A stretch of DNA of 64,000 bases from Cryptomeria japonica (Eukaryota; Streptophyta; Pinopsida; Cupressales; Cupressaceae): positions 99,542,239 through 99,606,238 of the forward strand of contig NC_081413.1 of assembly GCF_030272615.1 (NCBI RefSeq), in the 5' to 3' direction. Positions 11,303 through 22,595 of the stretch are shown here, piece by piece (the first letter of the stretch is position 1; each line of letters opens with the position of its first letter). A model generated the notes under the pieces. The model searched no databases and had not been told where the DNA came from. It worked only from the letters and a program-made list of their open reading frames with translations. Position numbers and translations under genes: made by a program.

Positions 11303-12595
11303 TGAAGAGGGGAAACACAACAAAACAAGATTCAATGGTTATATTCCAATGGATCATTCAAAATATAAAACAAAACCACTTATACCTTGCTATTTTTACA
11401 TTCTCCTTCGAATTGGGCTTGATAAAGTGAAGATGCGTCCTTGTGCTCCACTTGTTTGGATTTACCCTTCTTGATTGATGTGGATTGCTCTCCAAGATTG
11501 CACAACAAAGAGGGATGGAGTGGATAGTGGATGCTCAAAGGATGGATATGGATGCCATGGATGCTAAGTGGATATTTGACTATAGTGGTGATGCTCTTGA
11601 TGGATTGCTAAAGCTATGTGGGTAGCATAAGATTGCAAAAATTGGAGATAGAAAACAAAGGGAAGGAGACCCCAATTTATAGAATTGAGAGAGGAGAAAT
11701 GGACAGTTGAGATTGAATAGAAATGGAGAATTGAGATTGAATGAGAGGGAGCACATGGATTGAGGAGACAATGCCATGACCGGTGTGGAGGCCAAGAGAT
11801 TTGACATAAAGACATTTCTTGTCTCCACACTCCACAATATACATGGGGAAGATATCCCAAGTACATTGGAAAGACAAGAAGGAATTAAAAATTCCTTGGG
11901 GGATGCACAAGAGAATGAAAAATTCTCAAATAATGAAGTGTGTGGGGAAAGGGAATTAAAAAAGGAATTTAAAATTCTTTGGGAAGATGAGAGACATGGG
12001 AGGATGTGGGATTTTCAATTTCTTGAAATTATGACCCAATCAGGTGTATTTAAGGTTGGAAGGTGAGGAGGGGACAAATGGATTTAGCCATTTATGGCTA
12101 TTGGTTGACTTGGTGGCTAATCATGGGGATTAGCCATTAGCAAATGATTGGGGGAGATGATGAGGTGGGATGATGAGAGATTAGAAGACAAGTGAGATTT
12201 GTCGGAGGATTTGACAAGAGGAGAGAAAATGAGTGGAGGAATTAAAAATTAGGAAATAATGTTGATCATGATTATGAGGGATTCTAGAAGAATTAATTAA
12301 GCTAATGAAGGATTAGAGGAAGTGATTTGTAGGAATCCCATGACTAAGTTAATTAATTGTCATTAATTAGCTAAGAGGGGATTTTGGAAGAATTAATTGA
12401 TTTTAGGAACTTTAAAAGACGAGGAAATAATTTATTTATTTAATAAATCAATAATTGAACTATAGTGACAGGATTAATTTAATTTAATTTAATTAATTCT
12501 GAGAAGAATAAAGAGTAACATAGTTAAATTGACTAATTATGTAAAAAGGATAAAATTAATTAAATATTTAATTTAATTAATTTTAGACGTCTACA
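11303..12595 (-). mobile_element. Probable solo LTR of a Tat-like gypsy element
   Basis: Read on the minus strand the segment starts TGTAGACGTC, like the 39-50 kb element's LTR (TGTAGACGTA), and ends in CA at 11,303. A CTATAAATT TATA-like box lies at 11,674-11,682 on the minus strand, matching the placement in the other LTRs of this type. Flanks ATATA (11,298-11,302) and ATATT (12,596-12,600) could be a decayed 5-bp target duplication, but the surrounding sequence is AT-rich, so that is weak. No internal gag-pol region adjoins it, hence solo LTR. Confidence 0.5.
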
Positions 12596-13043
12596 ATATT
12601 TATATATATTTTAAATTAAATAAATAAATAAAATAACTCAAATTTGAATAACAGTTTTGAAACATGTAAATTTAATATTTGCATATCAATTTATAAATAA
12701 AAACGTATTTATTTTTTATATAGTTATTAATCTAAAATATTTAGATATATAAGTTAAAATTATATATTCTAAACACATACACATAAATATGGACACAAAC
12801 AGATACATGTATTTATATGCAGATTCATACACACATAAAAATGCATAAATTATATATATAATTATGTCTATACTAATTTGTTTTTAAATTAGTAAGCAAG
12901 GGGCGCACCTCTTCCGAAACAGCAGCTAAAAATGCATAAATACCCTGCGCAGTGGAAATAAAAATGCATCCCACCATACATTAAAAACATATTCTTACGT
13001 CCATTTAAATCGCTACACTTGGAAATATTAAAAATTGCGTGAT
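12596..13043 (+). promoter_or_regulatory. AT-rich flank and upstream region of the TFIIB-like gene
   Basis: 12,596-12,890 is extremely AT-rich with nothing recognised. The sequence then becomes GC-richer. A TATA-like ATAAATACC at 12,936-12,944 lies about 100 bp before the ATG at 13,044 and could be the core promoter; this is inference from position only. Confidence 0.3.
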
Positions 13044-13970
13044 ATGGGAGGTCACCAAGTGCGCAAATACTGCGCAACATGCCAGGCTGACGTGGAAGCT
13101 GAGGTGGACCGATCACAAGGCCTAGTTGTCTGTACAGAATGCGCAACCGTTCTCGAAGACCAATACATAGACGACACGCAGGACGTAAGAATCTTCGAAG
13201 ACAACCAGGATGCCCAGCGTGTCGAGCCAGCAAGCGGGTCCCACAACCCCTTCAGCGAAGTAACCAATCCGAAAGAGACAGCTCACCTCGAAGAAATCGC
13301 CCGAATAGCATCAGCGGTGGGGCCCTCCTGCACAGCACCTGTAATAACACAAGCGCAAAGTATTTTCACGGCGTTATTAAGAAGCCGGCCGGCGGCTCTC
13401 AGAGGAAAATACGGCGTCCACCTCAGCGCGATCTACGTGGCATGCCTTTACATTTCAGGGAGACAGCTCAACAAGCTCGTAACAATGGCGGAATTCACTT
13501 CAAAGTTTTCCGATCTGCGACAGTCCGACGTAAATAAAGCGTGGAAATTTCTCAGACAGAAGATCCCTAAGGCCTGCGGCGTTTTTCTTCCGGACGATCC
13601 TCCGCCGGAAAAAATTGACATGAATAAATTTATAGATCCGCATGTTAGGGCTTCTGTTACGCGCCTGTGTAAAGCTCTGAGATTTGATCACAGGCAGCGC
13701 AGATGTGCAGAGGAAATGAGTAATGATATGGTGAAAAATCTTCATATAAGGAAGAAGCCTGCTTCTATTGCGGCCGCCGTCGCCTGGATCTGTTCTCTGT
13801 TATTTGTCAGGAATTCAAATGATGATGTGGAGCTTATTGTGAAGAATTCTGTCGGCAGGGGTACTCTGCGTCAGACTTATAAGCTTTTGCTGCCTCATCT
13901 TCCTCGGTTTGTTAACAGAGATATGTTTGGAGATCCTCATGTTTGGCAGAAATTGATGAAAACGCCATGA
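13044..13970 (+). CDS. TFIIB-family general transcription factor-like protein, intronless
   Basis: A 308-residue open frame from the ATG at 13,044 (the codon at 13,035 is TTG and is not used) to TGA. Residues 10-33 form a TFIIB-type zinc ribbon, C10-x2-C13-x16-C30-x2-C33. Two cyclin-like repeats follow at about 80-170 (with AIYVACLYISGRQ) and about 190-290 (with PASIAAAVAWICSLLF). These are the promoter-DNA and TBP-binding core of TFIIB/BRF proteins, which recruit RNA polymerase in the nucleus. The length matches TFIIB (about 310) and lacks the long C-terminus of BRF1. Sequence in the repeats is divergent, so a plant-specific TFIIB-related paralogue is likely. It is clearly more GC-rich than its surroundings and has no introns. 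An A9 run lies 57 bp after the stop (14,027-14,035), which allows a retrogene origin. The frame has no breaks and the zinc ligands are intact, so it is probably functional. Confidence 0.88.
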   Translation: MGGHQVRKYCATCQADVEAEVDRSQGLVVCTECATVLEDQYIDDTQDVRIFEDNQDAQRVEPASGSHNPFSEVTNPKETAHLEEIARIASAVGPSCTAPVITQAQSIFTALLRSRPAALRGKYGVHLSAIYVACLYISGRQLNKLVTMAEFTSKFSDLRQSDVNKAWKFLRQKIPKACGVFLPDDPPPEKIDMNKFIDPHVRASVTRLCKALRFDHRQRRCAEEMSNDMVKNLHIRKKPASIAAAVAWICSLLFVRNSNDDVELIVKNSVGRGTLRQTYKLLLPHLPRFVNRDMFGDPHVWQKLMKTP

Positions 13971-14204
13971 AACCCTAACAGAGGCAGTTTTCAGTGAACA
14001 GCCAAAATTAATTATTGTATTTTTAGAAAAAAAAATTAAAATTTCGCAATGATTTTTGATTAGGTTGAGTTGAGTTATTTAAAATTATTAAGAGGGAAAA
14101 TTCTTATAATTGTGTATCATATAAATGAGAAAAATGTAAGATATATATTCAAACAATTTTTTTTTTTTAAATTGAAATTAAAAAATATATTTTTTATATT
14201 GAAG

Positions 14205-14511
14205 ACAAATGTATTGCAGAACACCAATATATATTGGGAGACATCTCTATTTGACATTTCATCCTTATGTGTAGAGTCCCACATTGTAGACTTGGAGGAC
14301 ACCATTGAGGACATTCATATCCTCTTTCATGATAGGTCCTATGGATATGCATCATCTTCCAATGTTATAGGTACATCTTCTAACCTTCTTGTTCTTTCTT
14401 TGCCTATAGTTTCTTCTATCGTGGCAACATTAGATTCTCATTGGTCCAACTATCACCATACATCCATGGCCACTATACCTCAATATTTTATGGTACCTAA
14501 TTCATCTTATT
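14205..14511 (+). pseudogene. Copia gag-like fragment, interrupted by a LINE tail
   Basis: The plus-strand reading contains WETSLFDISSLCVESHIVDL followed by a D/E-rich segment. It parallels SYLAGISSLFVESYIADL in the minus-strand gag-like ORF of the copia-like element at 23.8-26.7 kb. The frame is open until 14,513 and is then cut by the inserted LINE tail (14,530-14,699). The two sequences are clearly related but divergent. No start codon or LTR for this copy was found. Confidence 0.5.
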
Positions 14512-14529
14512 AACATTTTTCACACTTCA

Positions 14530-14699
14530 CTGATAATCCTTTGTAATCACTTGTTGTAATCACTTGTTCAGAATATCTAAATATATGTAAATATTAGGGA
14601 CGATGCTGGGTTTTCTTCACTGATTCTTTCCCAGTTGACCTCATTGAATCAGATTAATAAATAATATAGTGGCTTGCCACTTTTGCCAAAAAAAAAACA
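14530..14699 (+). mobile_element. 5'-truncated LINE tail with 18-bp target duplication
   Basis: The 18-mer AACATTTTTCACACTTCA is found at 14,512-14,529 and again at 14,700-14,717. Between them is a 170-bp segment ending in an A run after GTGGCTTGCCACTTTTGCC. Perfect target duplication, poly(A) tail and severe 5' truncation are diagnostic of LINE-type retrotransposition. The same tail type (GTGGC, short loop, GCCAC, then TTGCCAAAA) occurs at about 29,810-29,840. Confidence 0.85.
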
Positions 14700-14717
14700 A
14701 ACATTTTTCACACTTCA

Positions 14718-15540
14718 AAATTGGCTTAGAGATATTTGAGCAACATTTGGAGGGATTATATTTGTCTTTGGACTCTGAATTGGTTTTCATCATATTCTAG
14801 ATTGCCATCTTCATCATTATGGCCTAGAACGGTTGATTTTACTATGGTACCTTTCAACATTGACATGGAGACATAAAAGCAAGGTTCAGAGGATTCCTTC
14901 ATCTTGAGTTTTCTTCATTTGAGCAGGGTTCAGAGGATTCCTTCATCTTGAGTTTTCTTTCCTCATTCTTTTCAAGAACGAAAAGATAACTTGCACACTT
15001 ATGTGGTTTTATTTCTTCCTAAGGGGAGGAATGGTGTTCACCAATCTTGGATCATCTTTAGCATTCATTGTTTGACATCTACCACCATTGTTGGAGATTC
15101 TTTATTGAGGGGGGGTTGCATGATATCTCTCATTTTTCTCTCTTATGGGGAGGATTTTTCTCTCATATGAGATTTTATACTTCTCATACATTAGAGAGCT
15201 TATTTTCTCTTTTTTAGGGGGGAGTTTTTCCTCAATGGGTTTTCTCTTGTTCTTTATGAGGTGCATTGTACTTAGGCATTTTACTTGGGTACCTTATTAG
15301 GCTTTGATGTTGGGACCCACTCTTTTGCCCCACCTAAGCTATGGTTAAGGGGTGGCGTTGGTGTATAACCATGCATAGATGACTTGTCTATGTGGCATCT
15401 TGCCCATGCGGCAAGTTATGTAGGGTGATAGGTAAGATACTTGTCCTTTATATACCTCCACTCCATCTTATGTAATCACTCACTCATTCTATGCAATCAT
15501 CTTCATTTGTTTTCAATTCTCTCACTTTTTTTTAATTCTA
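14718..15540 (+). other. LTR-retrotransposon debris with a 2 x 44-bp duplication
   Basis: Continuation of the element broken by the LINE tail: non-coding, with G-rich runs (for example near 15,108-15,118 and 15,218-15,226) that may be old polypurine tracts. 14,879-14,922 and 14,923-14,966 are tandem copies containing GGTTCAGAGGATTCCTTCAT. LTR edges could not be fixed. Confidence 0.35.
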
Positions 15541-16683
15541 TTTACCTAGTGTTCCTTGCTAAATCTCACAAATATTACTAGAATGGTTGATGAACTATGG
15601 GACTAGAATAAAACTGTTCAAAATTATAGAGGACAAATGCAAGATTTTAGTTCTAAACTAGCCAAAATGAATATAAAGAGGCTTCCAAGGGTGGTTCCCA
15701 AGAAAATAATCTATCGAAGTTCACAAGTATGGAGCTATAATGAATTGTACAAATATATGAAGCAACTAAATATTATATGATGCTATTCTATATTTCTTGA
15801 ATAAATAAAGGTCATGTTGTAGGAAAATATAGAGGTTATTTTGTCTATTTTCATTGTTGAGATCACAACTATGGAAATTTTGAGTGGAAAAGGGAAAATG
15901 ACGTGGATTTGGAAAGAGGAGTTTAATGGTTTAGTATACAACTTTGTTAATCCACTATTACAAGATGAAATAGTGGATCTAGTTTTATCTAGTCATCAAA
16001 TATATAAGTTTTTAGCCTTCTTGATGCCCAAATTTGTAGGCCCCAAAATGTACAAAAAATGATCCATATCCCCACCTTTCTTGTGCCCTTTGTCCTAGAT
16101 TTGGTCTATCAATTATACCCAATCCAAGAGATCTTCTACGGTTTCTATGTTCAAGTGTCTCTTTGTTTATGTTATTTCTCCCCATATACTGTTTTCACTC
16201 ATCTAAGTTGTCATTTGAATTGTTTACTTTTGATATAGGACTACTTGTCAAGGTCTAATCTTATATCTACCATTTTCTATATAAGCAAGACCTTTTGTAC
16301 ATTTACATCATCGTAAGAGTATGTAATATCTTTGATTCAATATTGATCATTGCATCCATAATCAAATAAACTATTTTATTGCCATACTCTCTTGTTTGTT
16401 TATCTACTCCTATATATAAATATGTCTATTACAAAATCTCTTTTAAATTCAATTTTCTCACATATTATCCACACCCTTATTCCAAGTACAAGTGTATTGT
16501 TTCCACGATAATATTTTGAAAAAAATTGCAAATTTTATTTAGAATTCCATTGGAAAGTAATTTATGGTCTACTTCATACGACACACATACATATTATATC
16601 AATTTTAATTGATAAAAATTGCTAAGTGTATAAACTAATATTTGAAAAAATGTGATGTAAAGAATTTTGGATTAGAATGTCAA
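15540..16683. other. AT-rich intergenic DNA, nothing recognised
   Basis: A 73-codon open frame at 15,841-16,062 has no start-context or domain support. The rest is AT-rich with no transposon ends that I can define. Confidence 0.4.
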
Positions 16684-16755
16684 GGTTCTATGGTCCAGCG
16701 GTGAGGACATTGAACTCCGAATCCAATAGCCCGAGTTCATCTCTCCGTGGGACCT
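16684..16755 (+). pseudogene. tRNA-Gln pseudogene (array copy 1)
   Basis: This has the same 72-nt length and layout as the intact tRNA-Gln genes at 27,695 and 33,188. The anticodon loop reads CTCCGAA instead of CTCTGAA, so the anticodon is CCG rather than CTG. The anticodon stem has a mismatch, and the T-arm/B box is damaged (GTTCATCTCT where the intact copies have GTTCAAATCT). The acceptor ends still pair using G-U wobbles. Most likely non-functional. Confidence 0.8.
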
Positions 16756-17015
16756 TTGTAAGGGATGGAGGCCGCATCTTTGTAGCTTACTGACAAATAA
16801 TTCACTTTTTTAATCTTTACTGACAAACATATATTTTACCTCCTTTTTTTTTCTTAGTACAAACATATATTTTAAGGGCATTAAGTGAATATGGCTCTTC
16901 TTTCTATATTTAATTTCAATCCTTGATAATCAAACTTGCAAATTCTAGAAGGGAAACAATGTCTTTGTATTTTTATGTTTTTTGATATTTCATCTATTTT
17001 ACTATTAAGATGTAA

Positions 17016-17089
17016 GCTGGAATAGCTCAATTGGTCAGAGCGTGTGGCTGTTAACCACAAGGTCGGTGGTTCAAGCCCTCCTTCTAGCG
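17016..17089 (+). tRNA. tRNA-Asn(GUU), array copy 1
   Basis: A 74-nt cloverleaf-compatible sequence: acceptor GCTGGAA/TTCTAGC, A-box region AATAGCTCAATTGG, anticodon loop CTGTTAA giving GUU, and B box GGTTCAAGCCC. The T-stem has one mismatch (GGTGG against CCTCC). It lies about 260 bp after the damaged tRNA-Gln copy. Probably still foldable; expression uncertain. Confidence 0.8.
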
Positions 17090-17441
17090 TCTTTAAACAT
17101 GTTGAAGAGGTATGGAAGATTGATCTGATAAGATTTTTGGTATTTTCTCATTCATAGCTTGATCACATAAGATTTTGGTTTAACATAAGTGAAAGAAACC
17201 TTTTCAATCGAGAAGATAATTGGACTCCATTACCAATAGGCTCATGTTATGTTATCTCATCCTAAAGTCCATACATCCTTGCACCCTTCTAATGACATGT
17301 TTGTTGATAATCACATTCTAAAGTGAATTAACATTAGCTTGGATTTTATGTCCAACAACCATTATGTTTCAGTTAATCTAGATTATTCTATGCATTGATA
17401 CATTATTCATAAATTTAATGTTATCTCTAATAATATAATTG

Positions 17442-20416
17442 AATGTTTTTGTCTTTTGTAAATAATCCAAAAGGTAGACTATTCATGAATTCAAAAACCA
17501 TTTGTTAAGAAAAGTACGTATATGAATTTGCATGCATTCCTTTAGACAAATCACAAATTATTCTTATTTTAAATTCCTTGGAATAACTCGATATTGTTGA
17601 TAGAGTTGTTTAGACTATAAGATCAATCGCACATTCAACAATTTATATTTTATAATTTTGTGCACTTTAATATGAGCATATGATAATAATTATACTTATT
17701 TGGAAGGGCGAGCTCGGTTCTGTGAAGGAATACGACTTCTCCGAGATCTAGGGGTCTACATTTGATAGCGATTTGAAAAATGACCAAACAACCATTTATC
17801 TTTTATGCACAACTTTATTTCGCTGATGTTTAAAATTTCAACGAACAACTTTTCAAGTGTGAGTGTATGTTGTCTTATGGACACAAGAGGTACTTTTGAA
17901 TTGAATTAATTCTTGAATAGAGCACGATGGAGGAGAAAAATGCACGGGCAAGATTATTTCAATCGTCTTGCTAGGCTTGAAAAGCATTTTCAACCATCAA
18001 TCATTCAAACTAGGTCGTCCATTTCAAATAAGAGATGCCTTTGGCATTAAAAAATGCATATTTAGCCAAAATGTTGGTGGTTAAAAATGAGTAAATTTTT
18101 TTTATAATTTTAAAAGTAAATAGATAATATATGTAACATTCTACTAATTACTCCATATTAATAAGGGTTGCAACATATATAAGAGTAGCAACACATGATA
18201 CTAAGTTTTAGTAAAGAACAACAATTTATAGGATTTTTAAATGTTGATTCCTCTTAAAGGCATCTTTATTGCATTGGATATGACTTTTGTATAGTTATCC
18301 ATTAATTATTTGCTATAAATAATAAAAATAACATTTTGAAAGAGCTAGAATCTCGTAAGAAAATAATTTATAAAATTGAAACGCAAAACACAAACTTCAG
18401 CTTCAAACATACAAAATTAAAAGTTTGCAGATTATTCAATCCTACAGATCTAAGATTGTAAAACATCCCAAATTTAAACTATATACTTTTGAAGATAAAT
18501 ATTTCAGAGATAATTATTGATCCTATATTTCTCATGCTATAATGTGTTAAGACATATTGATTTTAAACTATCCACATTTCAAGATGCACGAGTCACAATT
18601 ATTTATCAGTCCTATAGTTTTCAAATATAGTTTTGTTGTAGAAGCAAACACAATATAGCATTAAGTGTAAAGATCTAGAATTGAATGATTTTGAGCCATA
18701 TGCAAAACCAAAAATGGAAGGATTAGTCATTCTTTTGTTCATTCAAACCACCTTCTTGTGTAGAGTAATAAACTAATGCAATCTTCAATACTAATTGATT
18801 CTAGAATATCTCGTTTGAGAGTTTCAATTAGAAGAGGTATAATGAATTGGATTGCTCTCCTCTTTTTGCCAATTTGCTTTATTTAATTGAACTGGATTGC
18901 TCTCCCTATTGATTTAGAGGTAAGTTTTTGGTAGGAAGCAATTGGCGGTTCTTGTTGAGTGTGAAACCATTCAATATGAAGGAACATGTGTTCTCGTTGA
19001 GTGTGAAACCATTCAATATGAAGTAACATGTGCTTAGTACAATTTCCATATTGGAGTCATTTTATATGAAATTAATTTTTCCTCTATGTAGACTATAGCG
19101 TAACTTGTTTTGAGTAATGCAAATATGACTTTTTGCAAATATAAAAAACCAATATTTCTTCCACAATGCAATACTTATGAAACAAATTTAAGAATTTTAA
19201 TTGCATGAGACAAACTAAAGAGATTTCAGTTAGAATGATATAACTAATTTTTGTTGTGAACAAGTGGATTAAAAAATGGTCAAAACAAGTTTAAAAACCA
19301 CCCTCGATACAATTCACTTTCTGAATGTTTAATTACATAAGAAAACTTTTATATATAAGCTAAAAATCTTACAACGACATTTTATGTTTCTAGTCAACTA
19401 CCTAATTTTATTTTTTCCCAATCTTTTTAGTTGTTCAACAGTCAACCTACATTTAATGTATTTCTATAGTTAATTTTAAAACACAATAGAATGAAATTGT
19501 TCAAAGCACAGTTGAGGATGACTTTACCTACGAATTAGACCAAGGAATGCAATTTTAAAGAATGCAAACCACTAAAATTCTTGAAAATAAAAATATAAAC
19601 ATTAAGAGCATTCAAATAGATATCAACAAAAGAAAAAAATTAAATTAGACTATTAGTATATTTCTTTTAGCTTTTATCAATTAGATATCAACACTTCAGA
19701 AAAAAACCAACATAATTTATATGTTATATTTATAAAAACTTCTATGACTACTTTTAATTTTCAACTAACAATTTTAAGAGATATATAGAAATGCAAAGAA
19801 ACTTCATTTGAGATATCTTAATGTCCAAATACATCAACATGTAAATATCCAAAATAGAAATGCATTATGAGACAAAAACACATTTCCAATACAACAAACA
19901 AGTATTAAGAATTAAGATACAAGTCTGCTAGAAACTCTAATTCAAATAGTCTATGTTATTAGAATGTTTTATTTAATTTGAAGGTCAATGATAAATTACA
20001 ACTTATTTATTGCAGGCGACTAATAGCAAAGCAACATTAGTTAATTTTATTTATTTTTTGGTCCCTTTAAAGTTAGTAATTGGGGAATTGGGTGTGCAAG
20101 GAGTGAACGGTTATGGGAACATGGGTAGTAACCGGTGCTCTTCCCCTATATGTTTCTTAATAGAAGTAGAAACTAAATCCAACTTTTATGCCACATTTTG
20201 TACGTAACATGCTTTTTCATTTTAATTTACCTACTTTGATATTTTCGTCAACGATCAGGCTTAGACCATGTTAATGCCTTACACTACATATGACGCGAAA
20301 CAATTTTCCAAATCAAGGTTGAAATGCCCACCTTAGATTTAGAGGATAAATGAGGATTTCCCACCTACCTATCCATCCATCCCATGAAAAAGACATTCCA
20401 ATGAACACTTATTAAT
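17442..20416. repeat. Segmental duplication block A, copy 1
   Basis: About 2.97 kb that recurs in the same orientation at 30,014-32,938 with high identity throughout, interrupted only by small indels. No gene is recognised inside. One difference is a 42-bp tandem duplication (18,954-18,995 and 18,996-19,037) containing GTGAAACCATTCAATATGAA, which is single in copy 2, so it arose after the block duplicated. Confidence 0.9.
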
Positions 20417-20534
20417 TAAGGACAAAATTACACGAAGAAAAAAATACTTCTTTAGTTGGGAAGATTCGATAACATTCTTTTTTAAATTAAGCATTCTAAA
20501 TGACTAAAAATTAAGACAAAACAAACATCTAAAA

Positions 20535-21144
20535 ATATCTTACAAGTAATTTAAATAAGTAAAGACGAAATAAATAAATTTATCTAATAGACATTGGAAT
20601 ATTAAAATCCATCTTTTATTTTAGTGGTCATCTTTCATGTTCGATCGATTGGAGTTGATAACACACTATTGTTATAAAGTGCCCTTTTTTGTTCAAATCG
20701 GCCATGCTTATGCACTACAATTGTAAAGTGCCTATTGTAAGGTGAGTCTTATTATTGAATCAAGTGTTCTTCTTTTTGAGACAAAAATTGAGATAATATG
20801 GGGATTACACATGTAATCATGAAATGAGATAAATTTTCACTTTTGGGGGCTACATCATGTCAAAATCGTAATTGATCATCTTTTCACTATTAGGATTAAT
20901 TTAGAGAACTATTTATTCTGAAAACAGGGAATACTAAATCATTGTAGTGAGCATGGTCTACTACCCTATCTCCTTGAACTTGTTCTTAAACAATATGATG
21001 AATATTAGAAAAATAAATGATATAACAAAAATGACAAAATTTATAAAGGATATATTCATCACATTGTACACATTGAATACCCTTGCAAAATGGAAAGATT
21101 AGCCATTCTTTTGTTCATTTGAACCACCTTCTTGTCTAGAGTAA
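20535..21144. repeat. Segmental duplication block B, copy 1
   Basis: Matches 53,473-54,093 in the same orientation, starting ATATCTTACAAGTAATTTAA and ending CTTGTCTAGAGTAA. A shorter version lies at about 32,966-33,165. In the later copies block B runs directly into a tRNA-Gln gene; here it does not, because other DNA lies between it and the next tRNA pair. Confidence 0.85.
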
Positions 21145-21418
21145 CAAGAGACGCATAGCGTCAAGTTCCTGCCTATAGTTATTATTATAGGATAGAGTAG
21201 TTGTTAATAGTTATTTATCGGATATGAATATTACAATTGATTTAACTATAACTATCAAGATTGAAGACCAAAAATTGATGTTATTATAGAAAGGTTTAAT
21301 GTTAAGATAATAATTGAGAGTAATGGCATAGGAAGTAGAAAGTCTACAAATTTATTATTTGATAGAGAAAAAAGCTTAATATTTACTTGTTGGTAGATAA
21401 GATTTCTACCAATTTTTG

Positions 21419-21603
21419 GATTTTGTCAAATTATTATTTACACATAAATTAATATTTACATATTTATAGTGGATAAGATTTTTGTAGATTTTTTTCTCTA
21501 AATTTTCTGATTTTGTCAAATTATTATTTGCACATAAATTAATATTTACATATTTATAGTTGATGAGATAAGATTTTTGTAGATTTTTTTCTAAATTTTC
21601 TAA
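21419..21603. repeat. Tandem duplication of about 92 bp
   Basis: Two adjacent AT-rich copies (about 21,419-21,510 and 21,511-21,603), each containing TGTCAAATTATTATTT, CATATTTATAGT and AAGATTTTTGTAGA. Confidence 0.8.
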
Positions 21604-21892
21604 CTTTTATATCTTGTCAGATTAAACACCACATTTAATGTTTAGGTAAAATAATTGCTATAGAAAATTGTAGGAACTTTTATTGACATACTATAAAACT
21701 AAAAAGATAAGGAAAAACACTATAAATATGAATTATTACATTCATTAGTAAGATAATAGTTGCATTTTAAGTGTTGTGAAATTTCCACATTTTGAACATT
21801 TGCAATACAAAACATTTTAACTGTTGGATGGAAAACCTTGATATATACTATAGTAGATGTGGATGTTCTTGCACTTGTAAAATAATTGAGGA

Positions 21893-22085
21893 AAATAGAT
21901 TTTTTGCAATGACTATTTCCATAATACACCAATAAGAGAGTAACACACCAATAAGAGAGTAGATAAATAGTATTATTTGAATTCTAAAAAAATATACAAA
22001 AAATAAAACTATAGAAATATGGATAAATTTTAAAAAATAGTTTCAAATGATTTGCCTTAAAAAAAGAATGCACCAAATAGATGCA
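21893..22085. repeat. Duplicated segment matching 27,388-27,575
   Basis: Both copies contain TAGATTTTTTGCAATGA, CACCAATAAGA and AATAGTTTCAAATGAT in the same order. The second copy leads into the tRNA-Gln gene at 27,695. This copy has a small extra duplication of ACACACCAATAAGAGAGTA. They appear to be the two edges of an insertion into an ancestral array unit. Confidence 0.75.
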
Positions 22086-22595
22086 TTAGTAATCCCGCCT
22101 ATGGATAGAAACTAAAAAATGAGAATTAAAAGATTGGAAAAAATATCATGAATAATTTTCTATTACACCATTTGTTATGTAATTTCATAGTAATTCTGGG
22201 CCTCACAGAAATTAGGGTAAATATTAATCAAATTGTGCAATTACATTCAGCAAGCACATGATTATATCAAACTACACTTTGAAAGCTACACTTTGCAAGC
22301 TAACTGTCCAACTATCTAGCACATTAGATACAGTACTTGAAAGTGGAATTAATTAAATTTTCAAGCAATAACAAGAGCATAACAGAGAGAAGGGAACGGG
22401 ACTCAAATAGTTATCATTTATTACCAAATAAAAAGAGCATAACAGAGAGAAGGGAAAAGTGTTTCACTTTGAAAATTGTGAACGAGCATTGAATTGGCAT
22501 TGCTATTCTTAGAAAGGCAGCTTCCCATGCTCATTAATTCTTGATCCTTAACCACATTAAGCAAAACTAATAAGCATGTAATTATGAAAGAAAAT

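Noticed and set aside
12889-13745. Minus- and alternate-frame ORFs overlapping the TFIIB-like gene
   Set aside because: Shadows of the GC-rich coding frame; no domain and opposed by the clear zinc-ribbon and cyclin-repeat reading.
15841-16062. 73-codon ORF as a small protein gene
   Set aside because: No ATG context support, no domain, AT-rich neighbourhood; length is expected by chance.
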